Source: Phycisphaerae bacterium (GTDB lineage Bacteria > Planctomycetota > Phycisphaerae > Tepidisphaerales > Tepidisphaeraceae). Taken from it: DNA of 12,712 nt. The notes under the pieces were generated by a model. That model was given only the letters and a program-made list of their open reading frames with translations. It did not search any database and was not told the DNA's origin. Positions within the stretch are counted from its first letter, which is position 1; each line of letters opens with the position of its first letter. This document shows, piece by piece, positions 1-7,714 of this stretch. The translations under genes were made by a program, and so were the position numbers. The stretch is taken from the NCBI GenBank assembly GCA_014380825.1, contig JACMJD010000129.1, positions 1 to 12,712 of the forward strand. The letters run 5' to 3'.

Positions 1-89
1 CGCCTGCGGCAGTTGTGTCGATTCAAGTCAGGGTCGTTCGCCGTGGGCTGCCGTTGGGGCCAGGGCGGATTTTTCAGCGTGCAGCTCGC

Positions 90-93
90 GGAG
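90..93 (+). promoter_or_regulatory. Ribosome binding site deciding the GTG start at 100
   Basis: GGAG lies six bases upstream of the GTG at 100. It is the best-spaced Shine-Dalgarno-like sequence for this gene. It is short, and GGCGGA at 65-70 could serve the in-frame GTG at 79 instead. Confidence 0.4.
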
Positions 94-99
94 TCGTCG

Positions 100-2034
100 G
101 TGCGCATTTCCAGCGTCGGCGGTTGGGTAATGGTCGTGATTGCGGCTTCAACGCTGCGCGCGCAGACCGCCGCCGGCGAGGCACCCGCCAAAGAAATCCG
201 AACGCCGGTGTTTCATCGATTCGATCTGCCAGAATGCGACGACGGCGCGCGTGCGTTTTATCTTCGAATCGAACCAACCACCGAGCCGACAACGGGTGAG
301 GCGAGCGTGGACGGAACGATCGATGTGACGCCGGATGTCTCGCAGCGACCGACGGTCGCGTTTCGACCGCTCGAGCCGCTCGGCGCCGCCAGCGCGTTTC
401 CGCAGGCTTCGCCGCTGCGCGGCGATTTCGTCGGCAATACCGAATTCGTTCCGATCCCCGATCGCTGGCGAATCGGTCAACCGCAATCCTCGCGCGGCAC
501 GCGCGGGTCGCTGCTCAATCCGTACGACCAGAACGTCCTGAAGGGCGATTACCCGATCATCGGCCAAGACAAGTTTCTCGTCGCGACGCTCACGAGCGAC
601 ACGCTGCTGGAAACGCGCCGCCTGCCGATCCCCAGCGGCGCCAGCTCGCTGCAACCGACGAGCTTCGATTTCTTTGGCTCGGGCAGACAGCAATTTGTCA
701 ACCAGAATTTCATCCTGTCGGTGGAGTTCTTCCAGGGAAATGCCGCATACAAGCCGCGCGATTTCGAGCTGCGAGTCACGCCGGTCTTCAACATCAATTA
801 CGTGCAGGCGGAGGAGCTGGGCGTCACCGATCCGGACGTGCGCGATCGGCGATATCGTGGCGATGAATGGATTGGTTTCCAGGAAGCGTTCATCGAAAAG
901 CATCTTGGCGACCTGTCAAACAACTATGATTTCTGGTCGGTGCGCGCCGGCATTCAGGGTTTCAACGCGGACTTCCGCGGCTTCCTATTCGCCGACAACG
1001 AGCCCGGCGTGCGATTTTTCGGGACGCTCGACAATAACCAGATCCAGTGGAACGTCGCGTGGTTTCACCAGCTCGAAAAGGACACCAACAGCGGCCTGAA
1101 CAGTTACACGTTTCGGCCGCAGGATATTTTTGTCGCGAACATCTTCTTTCAGGATTCGCTCCGCCGATTCGCGCCGCACTCGACCGATCCGAAATTCTTC
1201 GGCTACACAACGCTGCTGAGCTTCGTCGCCAACATCGATTCGGGTCAGCACGGCGATATTCAACTGGACGACAACGGCTTTATCGTTCGCCCTGAGCCGA
1301 TCGGCACCATCCAGGGTAAGAACGTTCACGCGTATTACATCGGTTGGGGCGGCGACGGGCACATCGGACGGTTCAACATTTCGCACCAGTTCTATCAGGC
1401 GTTCGGCGTTGAGAGCTTCAACCCGATCGCCGACCAAGGCACGAACATCAACGCGCAGTTCTTCGCGGCCGAGCTTTCGTACGATCAGGATTGGATTCGT
1501 TATCGCGCCAGCTTCGCCTACGCCTCCGGCGACAACGATCCGACCGACGGCAGTGCGACCGGCTTCGACAGCATCTTCGACAACCCCAACTTCGCCGGCG
1601 GGGGCTTCAGTTACTTCACGCGGCAGGCGATCAAGTTGACCGGCTCGGGCGTGAATCTGGTCAATCGCAACAGCTTCCTGCCGGACCTGCGCACGAGCAA
1701 AGAGCAAGGCCAGGCTAACTTCGTGAACCCGGGCCTGTTTCTGTACAACCTCGGCGCCGATTTCGAGATCACGCCAAAGCTGAAGCTGATCACCAACGCC
1801 AGCTATCTCCAGTTCGCTGATACGAAGTCCCTGCAAGTCCTGCTGCACGACGACAAGATCGGCCGGGACATCGGATTCGATTTAAGCGTGGGTGTGCAGT
1901 ATCGCCCGCTGCTGACGAACAACGTGATCTTCACCTTCGGCGCGGCCGCGTTGATTCCCGCGAACGGATTTCGCGATATTTATACCGGTGAGACTCTGTA
2001 TTCTTGTTTCGGAGCGATGACGCTGACTTACTAA
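100..2034 (+). CDS. Putative outer-membrane beta-barrel (porin-like) protein
   Basis: This is an exported protein of about 644 residues that I do not recognise by name. From the GTG at 100 it begins with a short Sec-type signal peptide: MR, a hydrophobic stretch around residues 9-18 (WVMVVIAAST), and a likely cleavage after LRA at residue 21. GGAG at 90-93 sits six bases before this start, which is why I chose it. GTG at 79 and TTG at 13 are in frame but give odd leaders. The mature part alternates aromatic and polar residues (FILSVEFF, FELRVTPVF, FWSVRAGIQGF, IQWNVAWFHQL), as barrel strands do. The protein ends MTLTY, and a terminal aromatic residue is typical of BAM-inserted barrels. Early residues (about 25-130) are Pro/Thr-rich and may be periplasmic. 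The decahaem cytochrome follows within about 12 bases, suggesting co-transcription and a role as the membrane channel or sheath for that cytochrome. That role is inference; a generic barrel of other function is possible. Confidence 0.82.
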   Translation: MRISSVGGWVMVVIAASTLRAQTAAGEAPAKEIRTPVFHRFDLPECDDGARAFYLRIEPTTEPTTGEASVDGTIDVTPDVSQRPTVAFRPLEPLGAASAFPQASPLRGDFVGNTEFVPIPDRWRIGQPQSSRGTRGSLLNPYDQNVLKGDYPIIGQDKFLVATLTSDTLLETRRLPIPSGASSLQPTSFDFFGSGRQQFVNQNFILSVEFFQGNAAYKPRDFELRVTPVFNINYVQAEELGVTDPDVRDRRYRGDEWIGFQEAFIEKHLGDLSNNYDFWSVRAGIQGFNADFRGFLFADNEPGVRFFGTLDNNQIQWNVAWFHQLEKDTNSGLNSYTFRPQDIFVANIFFQDSLRRFAPHSTDPKFFGYTTLLSFVANIDSGQHGDIQLDDNGFIVRPEPIGTIQGKNVHAYYIGWGGDGHIGRFNISHQFYQAFGVESFNPIADQGTNINAQFFAAELSYDQDWIRYRASFAYASGDNDPTDGSATGFDSIFDNPNFAGGGFSYFTRQAIKLTGSGVNLVNRNSFLPDLRTSKEQGQANFVNPGLFLYNLGADFEITPKLKLITNASYLQFADTKSLQVLLHDDKIGRDIGFDLSVGVQYRPLLTNNVIFTFGAAALIPANGFRDIYTGETLYSCFGAMTLTY

Positions 2035-2045
2035 CCACGCGAGCG

Positions 2046-5000
2046 ATGGCAAACCAACACTGTCATTCTGATCGCAGCGAAGAATCTCGGGAAGCCGAGG
2101 CGCGTTCGCGTCCCGAGATTCTTCGCTGCGCTCAGAATGATAACGTACGGCGGAGAATTCACGGCGCTCTGGCGGCGGTGCTGATCTTCGCCGGCCTCGT
2201 GCTCGCCGGGTCGTGTCAGGAATCTTCACGCCCCAAAGCGATGAAGACTTCTGCGCGGATGGACGCGCCGACGACCGCTCCAACCACCGCGCCGGCCGAG
2301 CGGTTTGGCATCTACAAGTACGCATACGCTCCAGCGAACAGTTGGCCGAGCATTGAGGAGGCCCAGGCGCGATCCGAGTCGTGCCTGATTTGCCACGTCA
2401 CCACCGATCGCCACTCGATGCACACCGACAAGACGGTCACGCTGTCCTGCGTCGACTGTCATGGCGGCGAAGCCAAGATCACATTTGCGAGCGATGCGAT
2501 TAACGGCAGCGGCGTGGATTACCTGAACGCAAAGCGCCAGGCACACGTGCCGTCGAAACTCCAAAGCTTGTGGAAAACGTCCGGCAATCCCGAAGCGCCC
2601 GGCGCGGCCACGTTGCGGGAAAGCGTCGACTTCATCCGCTTCGTCAATCCCGGCGATCTCCGCGCGGCGCCGGCGGCGTGCGGTCCTTGTCATAACTCGG
2701 AGAAGGACAACTTCATCGTCGATCGCGTCGCCTCCAGCATGATGGCGCACGGCGCAATGCTGTGGGGCGCGGCCCTCTACAACAATGGGGCGATCGATCG
2801 CAAGACATCGACCTTCGCCGAGGCGTACATGCCCGACGGTCGGCCCGCCGCGATGGTCGCGAACCCGCCGCCGACCACCCAGCAGGCGCAGAAGGGTGTG
2901 CTCGCAGAGTTGTTCCCGCTTGGCCGGTGGGAAGTCACGCAGCCAGGAAACGTGCTGCGCGTGTTCGAGCGCGGCGGATTGCGTCGCCCGCAGATCGGTC
3001 TGGTCGATCCGCTGGAAGAGGCGGGCAAGCCGGACGTGAAATTGTCGGTTCGGGGCTTCGGCACCGACGTGCGCACCGATCCGGTGTTCCTCGGTTTGCA
3101 GAAGACTCGCCTGCTCGATCCGACGCTGGTCTCCTTCGGCTCGAACGACCACGCCGGTGATTATCGCGGCAGCGGATGCAGCGCGTGCCACGTGATCTAC
3201 GCGAACGACGCCAGCCCGCAGCACAGCGGGCGCATGGCGGAGTTCGGGCGATTCAAAAACGTCGAGATCGGCAAGTTCGGCAATCGCGGGGAAAGCTTTT
3301 CCGTCGACACTACTGTCAACCGCGGCCCGAACAACACGGCCGGTCCGACAACCCATCCGGCCGACGGATACGATCGCAGCGAGCGCGCGCGGGATGGCGG
3401 GCATCCGATCCAGCACACGTTCGTCAAGAAAATGCCCACCAGCACGTGCATCGTCTGTCACGTTCACCCCGGCACGACCGTGACGAATTCTTATCTCGGT
3501 TACATGTGGTGGGACAACGAATCCGACGGCCAGTTGATGTATCCGAAGAAGCAGCGCTATCCGACCACGGATGATGAGTTCAACATCAGCATCCACAATC
3601 CCGAACAGGCGGCGGCGCGCGGATTGTGGGGCGATCGGAAGTTCCTGGAGAAGACCGGCACGCCTGATTTCAACGCGACACTCAAGCACAACCAGTTCGG
3701 CGATTTCCACGGCCACGGCTGGGTGTTTCGCAAAGTTTTCAAGCTCGATCGCAAGGGCAACCTGCTTGATGCGAAGGGCGAGAAGATCCCGTTCACCGAT
3801 GCCGATCGATTCGCACGGGCGGTGCACTTGCAGGACGTGCATCTGGAAAAGGGAATGCAGTGCGTGGATTGTCACTTCGAAAAAGACAATCACGGTGACG
3901 GCAAGTTGTATGGTGAGACGCGCAACGCCGTGCTGATCGATTGCATCGATTGTCACGGCACGGCGGACAAGCCGGCGGAGATTCTTTCGTATCGTCGCAA
4001 GAGCGCCCGCGCTAACGACATTAAACCCCGCCCGGGCCCGCAGAAGGCAAAGATGGAAGCGCAGAAGAAAGCGCTCGAGGCAGAATCCAAGCAGCACCTG
4101 GCCAACGCGTTCAGCGGCAACACCGCGACGCAGGATCCGACGGCGAACAATCTCACCATCACCGGCCACTTCGAATTGAAAGACGGCCGCCTCTGGCAGA
4201 AGAGCGCGATGGACGACAGCAAAGGCTGGTTCGTTTCGCAGACCGCCGAGCTGAAGGCCAATACTGAAGACAAGGAAGGCGAGTCGATTCTGCCGCAGGA
4301 GCGAGTCGACGCCGCACGATACGCGCACACCGTTCGGCGCGGCGTGGATGAAGCGGGCAACCAGAAATGGGGCGGCGATCCGTCGAAAGATCAGACATCG
4401 GATGACATGATGCTCGCGCACGCCGACACGCGCGTTTCGTGCTACGCGTGTCATACGTCGTGGAACACGAGTTGCTTTGGTTGTCACCTGCCCATGCGCG
4501 CGAATCAGCGCAAGCCGATGCTGCACAACGAAGGCGCGATCACGCGCAACTACACGAATTACAATTTCCAGACGCTGCGCGATGACGTTTACATGCTGGG
4601 CGTGGATTCAACCGCGCGGAACAACAAGATCGTGCCGATCCGCAGCGCCTGTGCCGTGCTGGTCAGCTCGCAGGATGCGAATCGACAATGGCTCTACGAG
4701 CAGCAGCAGACGATCTCGGCCGAAGGTTACAGCGGGACGGCGTTCAGCCCGTATTTTCCGCACACGGTGCGCGGCAAAGAGACCAAACAGTGCGCTGATT
4801 GTCACATCCACCGCGACGCGGCTGGCCTGGTCGATAACAACGCTATCATGGCGCAACTGTTCCTGCAGGGAACGAACGCGGTGAATTTCCTCGGGCGCTT
4901 CGCGTGGGTCGCCACCGGCAGCGGTGGCGTGGAAGCGGTGGCCGTCACCGAGCGCGATGAGCCGCAGGCGGTGATCGGGTCTCGCCTGCATCAGACAGCG

Positions 5001-6299
5001 TATCCGGATTACTACAAGGCCCACGTCGATCGCGGGATGAACCTTGTCGAATCGCACGAACATCACGGCACCGTGCTGGATGTGCAGCTTCGCGGCGAAT
5101 ATCTCTACAGCGCCTGCGGCGAGAACGGATTCATCGCGTACGACGTGGCCAACATCGACAACAAAGGATTCTCCGAACGCTTTCTCACCGCGCCGGTTTC
5201 GCCGCTGGGTCAGCGGTTCTACGTGAAGAGCAAGTTCGCCACGAGCATCTGCTCCCCCAGCACGATGGCGATCGATCCGACGCGCAAATCGAACGAGGAG
5301 AATCTCGAAGGCGTGGTCACGGAAATCGGAAATCCGAACAACGTCCTCGAGCAACGGAAGATTCATTCGCTCTATGCATACCTGTATCTCACCGACGCCA
5401 AGGAAGGCCTGATCGTCATCGGCAATCCGGCGAACAGTAAGAACGGCGCGGGTGTCAGCACGCTACTGGATGGCGATCCGACCAACAATTTCCTTCAGCG
5501 CGCTCTGACGTTCAACCCGAACGGCATCCTGCGCGGCGCGCGACACATGAGCCTGTCCGGCACGCACGGCTGGATCAGTTGCGATGCGGGGATCGTCGTC
5601 GTCGACTTTGACAATCCGCTCAAGCCGCGCGTCGTGACGACGATCGATTCAACGCAGGTGAACCAGCCGCGGCGAACTCAGTTCCAGTTCCGATATGCGT
5701 TCGTAATCGATCGCGATGGCCTGAAGGTCTTCGACAACACAAACCCCGAAGCGCCGACGCTCGTGAGCGGCGCCAGCCTGACGATCGAAGACGCCCGCGA
5801 TCTCTACATCAGCCGAACATACGGTTACGTCGCCGCCGGTCGAAACGGCCTGGTGATCCTCGATCTGGAAAAACCCGAACGGCCGACGATCGATCAGGTG
5901 TTCAACGCCGATGGCAAGCTCAACGATTCGATGGCGGTCAAGGTGGGCATGACGAACACGTCGATGTTCGCGTACGTGGCCGACGGTCGAAACGGGCTGC
6001 GCGTCATCCAACTCACAAGCCCGGATGACACGCCCACCTATGCCGGCTTCAGTCCGCGTCCCGCGCCGCGCCTGATCGCGCAGCACAAAACCCACGGCCC
6101 GGCGCTGGCGATCAGCGAAGGGCTGGATCGCGACCGTGCGGTAGACGAATCCGGCAACCAGCTCAGCGTGTTCGGCCGACGAGGCGCGCGCCCGTTGACG
6201 CTCGCCGAGCAGCAAAAGCTCTATCTTCGTAAGAACGCCGACGGCACGACGAAGCTGTTCACCGTCAGCGGGCAACCGACCACTCAACCGATGCCGTAG
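2046..6299 (+). CDS. Decahaem c-type cytochrome lipoprotein with C-terminal LVIVD beta-propeller
   Basis: This is a 1417-residue exported electron-transfer protein. From the ATG at 2046, ten CXXCH motifs begin at residues 113, 135, 212, 378, 468, 606, 633, 799, 810 and 916; there is no CXXCK variant. A charged run (RRR, 35-37), a hydrophobic stretch and LAGSC ending at Cys57 form a lipoprotein signal, followed by a PTTAPTTAP linker. A helical Lys/Ala/Glu-rich segment near 665-690 separates haem 7 from haem 8. Residues about 1008-1330 carry six LVIVD-like blades (for example GLIVIGNP, GIVVVDFDNP, GLKVFDNTNPEAP, GLVILDLEKPERP, GLRVIQL). The protein ends TTQPMP. The start is uncertain: residues 1-33 come from a palindromic repeat, and a more natural signal begins at VRRR, where no standard start codon exists; GTG 2178 leaves too short a leader. 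Substrate and partner are unknown. The adjacent barrel gene suggests outer-membrane electron transfer. Confidence 0.93.
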   Translation: MANQHCHSDRSEESREAEARSRPEILRCAQNDNVRRRIHGALAAVLIFAGLVLAGSCQESSRPKAMKTSARMDAPTTAPTTAPAERFGIYKYAYAPANSWPSIEEAQARSESCLICHVTTDRHSMHTDKTVTLSCVDCHGGEAKITFASDAINGSGVDYLNAKRQAHVPSKLQSLWKTSGNPEAPGAATLRESVDFIRFVNPGDLRAAPAACGPCHNSEKDNFIVDRVASSMMAHGAMLWGAALYNNGAIDRKTSTFAEAYMPDGRPAAMVANPPPTTQQAQKGVLAELFPLGRWEVTQPGNVLRVFERGGLRRPQIGLVDPLEEAGKPDVKLSVRGFGTDVRTDPVFLGLQKTRLLDPTLVSFGSNDHAGDYRGSGCSACHVIYANDASPQHSGRMAEFGRFKNVEIGKFGNRGESFSVDTTVNRGPNNTAGPTTHPADGYDRSERARDGGHPIQHTFVKKMPTSTCIVCHVHPGTTVTNSYLGYMWWDNESDGQLMYPKKQRYPTTDDEFNISIHNPEQAAARGLWGDRKFLEKTGTPDFNATLKHNQFGDFHGHGWVFRKVFKLDRKGNLLDAKGEKIPFTDADRFARAVHLQDVHLEKGMQCVDCHFEKDNHGDGKLYGETRNAVLIDCIDCHGTADKPAEILSYRRKSARANDIKPRPGPQKAKMEAQKKALEAESKQHLANAFSGNTATQDPTANNLTITGHFELKDGRLWQKSAMDDSKGWFVSQTAELKANTEDKEGESILPQERVDAARYAHTVRRGVDEAGNQKWGGDPSKDQTSDDMMLAHADTRVSCYACHTSWNTSCFGCHLPMRANQRKPMLHNEGAITRNYTNYNFQTLRDDVYMLGVDSTARNNKIVPIRSACAVLVSSQDANRQWLYEQQQTISAEGYSGTAFSPYFPHTVRGKETKQCADCHIHRDAAGLVDNNAIMAQLFLQGTNAVNFLGRFAWVATGSGGVEAVAVTERDEPQAVIGSRLHQTAYPDYYKAHVDRGMNLVESHEHHGTVLDVQLRGEYLYSACGENGFIAYDVANIDNKGFSERFLTAPVSPLGQRFYVKSKFATSICSPSTMAIDPTRKSNEENLEGVVTEIGNPNNVLEQRKIHSLYAYLYLTDAKEGLIVIGNPANSKNGAGVSTLLDGDPTNNFLQRALTFNPNGILRGARHMSLSGTHGWISCDAGIVVVDFDNPLKPRVVTTIDSTQVNQPRRTQFQFRYAFVIDRDGLKVFDNTNPEAPTLVSGASLTIEDARDLYISRTYGYVAAGRNGLVILDLEKPERPTIDQVFNADGKLNDSMAVKVGMTNTSMFAYVADGRNGLRVIQLTSPDDTPTYAGFSPRPAPRLIAQHKTHGPALAISEGLDRDRAVDESGNQLSVFGRRGARPLTLAEQQKLYLRKNADGTTKLFTVSGQPTTQPMP
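2063..2140. repeat. Long palindromic repeat (30-bp arms) at the barrel-cytochrome junction
   Basis: The arms at 2063-2092 and 2111-2140 are inverted copies matching at 29 of 30 positions, with an 18-base loop (2093-2110). The stem can extend two more pairs if G-U is allowed. Its translation contains HSDRSEES and ILRCAQND, a peptide pattern I know from dispersed intergenic palindromes of many bacteria that are wrongly translated. It has no T-run, so it is not a standard intrinsic terminator. In RNA it could protect the 3' end of the barrel message or hinder translation of the cytochrome. Confidence 0.92.
2382..4805 (+). other. Ten CXXCH haem-attachment sites within the cytochrome
   Basis: CXXCH codon blocks start at 2382 (CLICH), 2448 (CVDCH), 2679 (CGPCH), 3177 (CSACH), 3447 (CIVCH), 3861 (CVDCH), 3942 (CIDCH), 4440 (CYACH), 4473 (CFGCH) and 4791 (CADCH). 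Each would bind one haem c by two thioethers, with His as the proximal ligand. Three close pairs (1-2, 6-7, 8-9) contrast with isolated sites 3, 4, 5 and 10. Distal ligands cannot be assigned from sequence alone, but His is frequent between the motifs. Confidence 0.95.
5068..6030 (+). other. LVIVD-type beta-propeller domain of the cytochrome
   Basis: About six repeats share the pattern of two hydrophobic strands, a G-[LIF]-x-[IV]-hydrophobic strand and a following (D)NP/PxxP turn. Examples are AKEGLIVIGNP, AGIVVVDFDNPLKP, RDGLKVFDNTNPEAP, GRNGLVILDLEKPERP and GRNGLRVIQL. This is the LVIVD repeat of predicted surface propellers. The domain contains no CXXCH, so it is likely a binding or docking module and not part of the haem wire. 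Confidence 0.8.
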
Positions 6300-6310
6300 A
6301 TCTCGTCTTA

Positions 6311-6483
6311 TCCCCTCGCCCCGTACTCGGAGAGAGGGTTAGGGTGAGGGGCATTCGCGACAGCGAAGGCTCTTCGGAATTACGAAAGACGAAGACCCCT
6401 CACCCAACCTCTCCCCGAGTACGGGGCGAGGAGCAAATGCGCAGACCTCACCCTGCCCTCTCCCGGAGCACCGGGCGAGGGGG
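6311..6483. repeat. Three-module intergenic inverted/direct repeat
   Basis: The 196-base gap between the cytochrome stop and the next gene is mostly this repeat. Module A (6314-6351) and module B (6396-6431) are inverted copies, with the outer 17 and inner 10 bases matching exactly. Module C (6446-6483) is a diverged direct copy of B. B and C each contain a small inner stem (CCCCG-AGTA-CGGGG in B; CCCGG-AGCA-CCGGG in C). The spacer at 6352-6395 is unrelated. Translated, B and C give strings such as PHPTSP and PHPALS, familiar as dispersed bacterial intergenic repeats. Module C ends about 12 bases before the next start codon. Confidence 0.9.
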
Positions 6484-6495
6484 TAGAGTTTCCGC

Positions 6496-7656
6496 GTGCC
6501 GCGAGTTCTCTCCGCGATCCTCTTCGCTGCTTTACTTATCCGTCTCGGTTGGGTCCTCTCGCGAGATCATCGCGATGAAGTTGCGCTCGCGAATCTTCCT
6601 GATCAACGCGAATACCTGACGCTCGGACGAAATCTGCTCGACGGTCGCGGACTCGTGATGCGCGATGATCGACTCGGTGTCGACGTCCACGCATTCCGCG
6701 CTCCCGGTTACCCGATCGCCGTCGCGTTGTGCGGTGGCAACATCCTCACGATCCGCATCGCACAGGCGCTGCTCGACACCAGCACGATTCTCGCGGTGTA
6801 CCTGCTCGCGCGGAAATTCCTCCCGCCGGCCGCTTGCGTTTTCGCGTCTGTGCTTGTCGCGTTTAATCCATACCTGATCTATTTCAGTTCGCTGATCCTC
6901 TCCGAGACGCTGTTCATCGCGCTGCTCGCGTGGGGAATGTATTTCCTGACGTCACGAAATTGGTGGATCGGGTCGCTCATCCTCGCGCTCTCGGTCCTCG
7001 TGCGCCCAAGCGCAATGTTGTTGCCGATGGTGTTGTCGATGATCATCGTTCCGACGAGCCGCGATCGGATCATGCGCCCGTTTGTGTCGAGCGCGCTAGT
7101 CCTGCTCGTCCTGTTCCCCTGGGCATACCGCAATCACCGCGTCATCGACCGCTGGGTTTGGACCACCAGCAATGGCGGAATCACGATGTACGATGGATTT
7201 CATGCCGATGCGACCGGCGCGAGCGATCAGCGGTTCATGATTTCCAAGATCACCGAGCTTCAGGCGCTCCCGAACGAAGTCGACCGGTCCGATCATCTCA
7301 CGCATCAGGCGCTGGAATTTATCAAGGCAAATCCCGGTCGCTCAGTCGTCCTGGCCTTGAAAAAAATCAGTCGCACCTGGAGTCCGATACCCCTCAGCGC
7401 CGAGTATGGCGGAAACGTGCGGATCGTGATCCTGGCGGCGATTTACACGATTCCGCTCTTCGCGCTGACGATCGTCGGACTCTGTCGTTCTAACCTATCT
7501 ACACCTGCAAAAGTCTTTCTCCTGCTACCGGCGATATACTTTACGGCGATCCACGCGTTTTCCGTGGGCTCGCTGCGTTATCGGCTCCCCGCGGACGTGC
7601 CGATGGCAGTGGTAGCCGCTTCGACATTGAAGAAGAGGGTAGAGGTTAGAGGGTAG
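6496..7656 (+). CDS. GT39/ArnT-like membrane glycosyltransferase
   Basis: This 386-residue polytopic membrane protein has the layout of bacterial GT39 (PMT/ArnT-like, GT-C fold) enzymes, which move a sugar from a lipid-phosphate donor to an extracytoplasmic acceptor. A first membrane helix (about 4-21) is followed by a loop with D36-x-x-E39-Y40, where the catalytic Asp of this fold usually sits. Then come NLLDGRG and FRAPGYP (about 66-73), typical of the family. About seven more hydrophobic segments follow, including helices near 86-105, 112-150, 157-185, 195-212, 308-330 and 338-355. The RYRLPADVP string near the C-terminus matches the conserved RYRLP feature. The protein is shorter than ArnT (about 550), so the C-terminal periplasmic domain is reduced. 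The start is GTG, with GGTAGAG at 6482-6488 as a possible ribosome site. The last eight residues and the stop are encoded inside a hairpin repeat, so the C-terminus may be altered. Donor and acceptor are unknown. Confidence 0.85.
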   Translation: MPRVLSAILFAALLIRLGWVLSRDHRDEVALANLPDQREYLTLGRNLLDGRGLVMRDDRLGVDVHAFRAPGYPIAVALCGGNILTIRIAQALLDTSTILAVYLLARKFLPPAACVFASVLVAFNPYLIYFSSLILSETLFIALLAWGMYFLTSRNWWIGSLILALSVLVRPSAMLLPMVLSMIIVPTSRDRIMRPFVSSALVLLVLFPWAYRNHRVIDRWVWTTSNGGITMYDGFHADATGASDQRFMISKITELQALPNEVDRSDHLTHQALEFIKANPGRSVVLALKKISRTWSPIPLSAEYGGNVRIVILAAIYTIPLFALTIVGLCRSNLSTPAKVFLLLPAIYFTAIHAFSVGSLRYRLPADVPMAVVAASTLKKRVEVRG

Positions 7657-7702
7657 AGGTTAGGAATCGTTTTCCGGCCCTAACCTCTAACCTCTACCCT
7701 CT
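7634..7702. repeat. Repeat-built hairpin spanning the glycosyltransferase stop codon
   Basis: The left arm (7634-7664) is made of alternating AGAGGTT and AGAGGGT-like heptamers. The right arm (7679-7702) is its inverse, pairing 16 plus 8 bases exactly, with one extra seven-base unit bulged on the left. The loop is 14 bases (7665-7678). The left arm encodes the end of the upstream protein (RVEVRG) and its TAG stop. The right arm ends 12 bases before the next ATG and leaves that gene without a Shine-Dalgarno sequence. No T-run follows. It could act as an RNA stability or processing element between the two genes. Confidence 0.88.
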
Positions 7703-7714
7703 GACCTCTCTCCC

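Noticed and set aside
148..1848. Two antisense open frames opposite the barrel gene
   Set aside because: Low-information Arg-rich translations; the + strand frame has a signal peptide, barrel-like strands and a terminal Tyr.
2004..2045. Extension of the cytochrome to a TTG at 2004
   Set aside because: It would overlap the barrel gene and place more non-signal sequence ahead of the lipoprotein signal.
2063..2140. Intrinsic (rho-independent) terminator
   Set aside because: The stem is strong but is followed by AACGTACGG with no T-run. A repeat element fits better, although some effect on transcript ends is possible.
2226..4526. Long antisense open frame (766 codons) opposite the cytochrome
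   Set aside because: Its translation is Arg/Val/Ala-rich with no domain or signal, and it lies opposite a gene with ten haem motifs. It is a by-product of GC-rich codon use.
6344..6619. Small + strand open frame over the intergenic repeat
   Set aside because: Most of its translation is repeat-derived (PHPTSP, PHPALS strings) and it overlaps the glycosyltransferase start in another frame.
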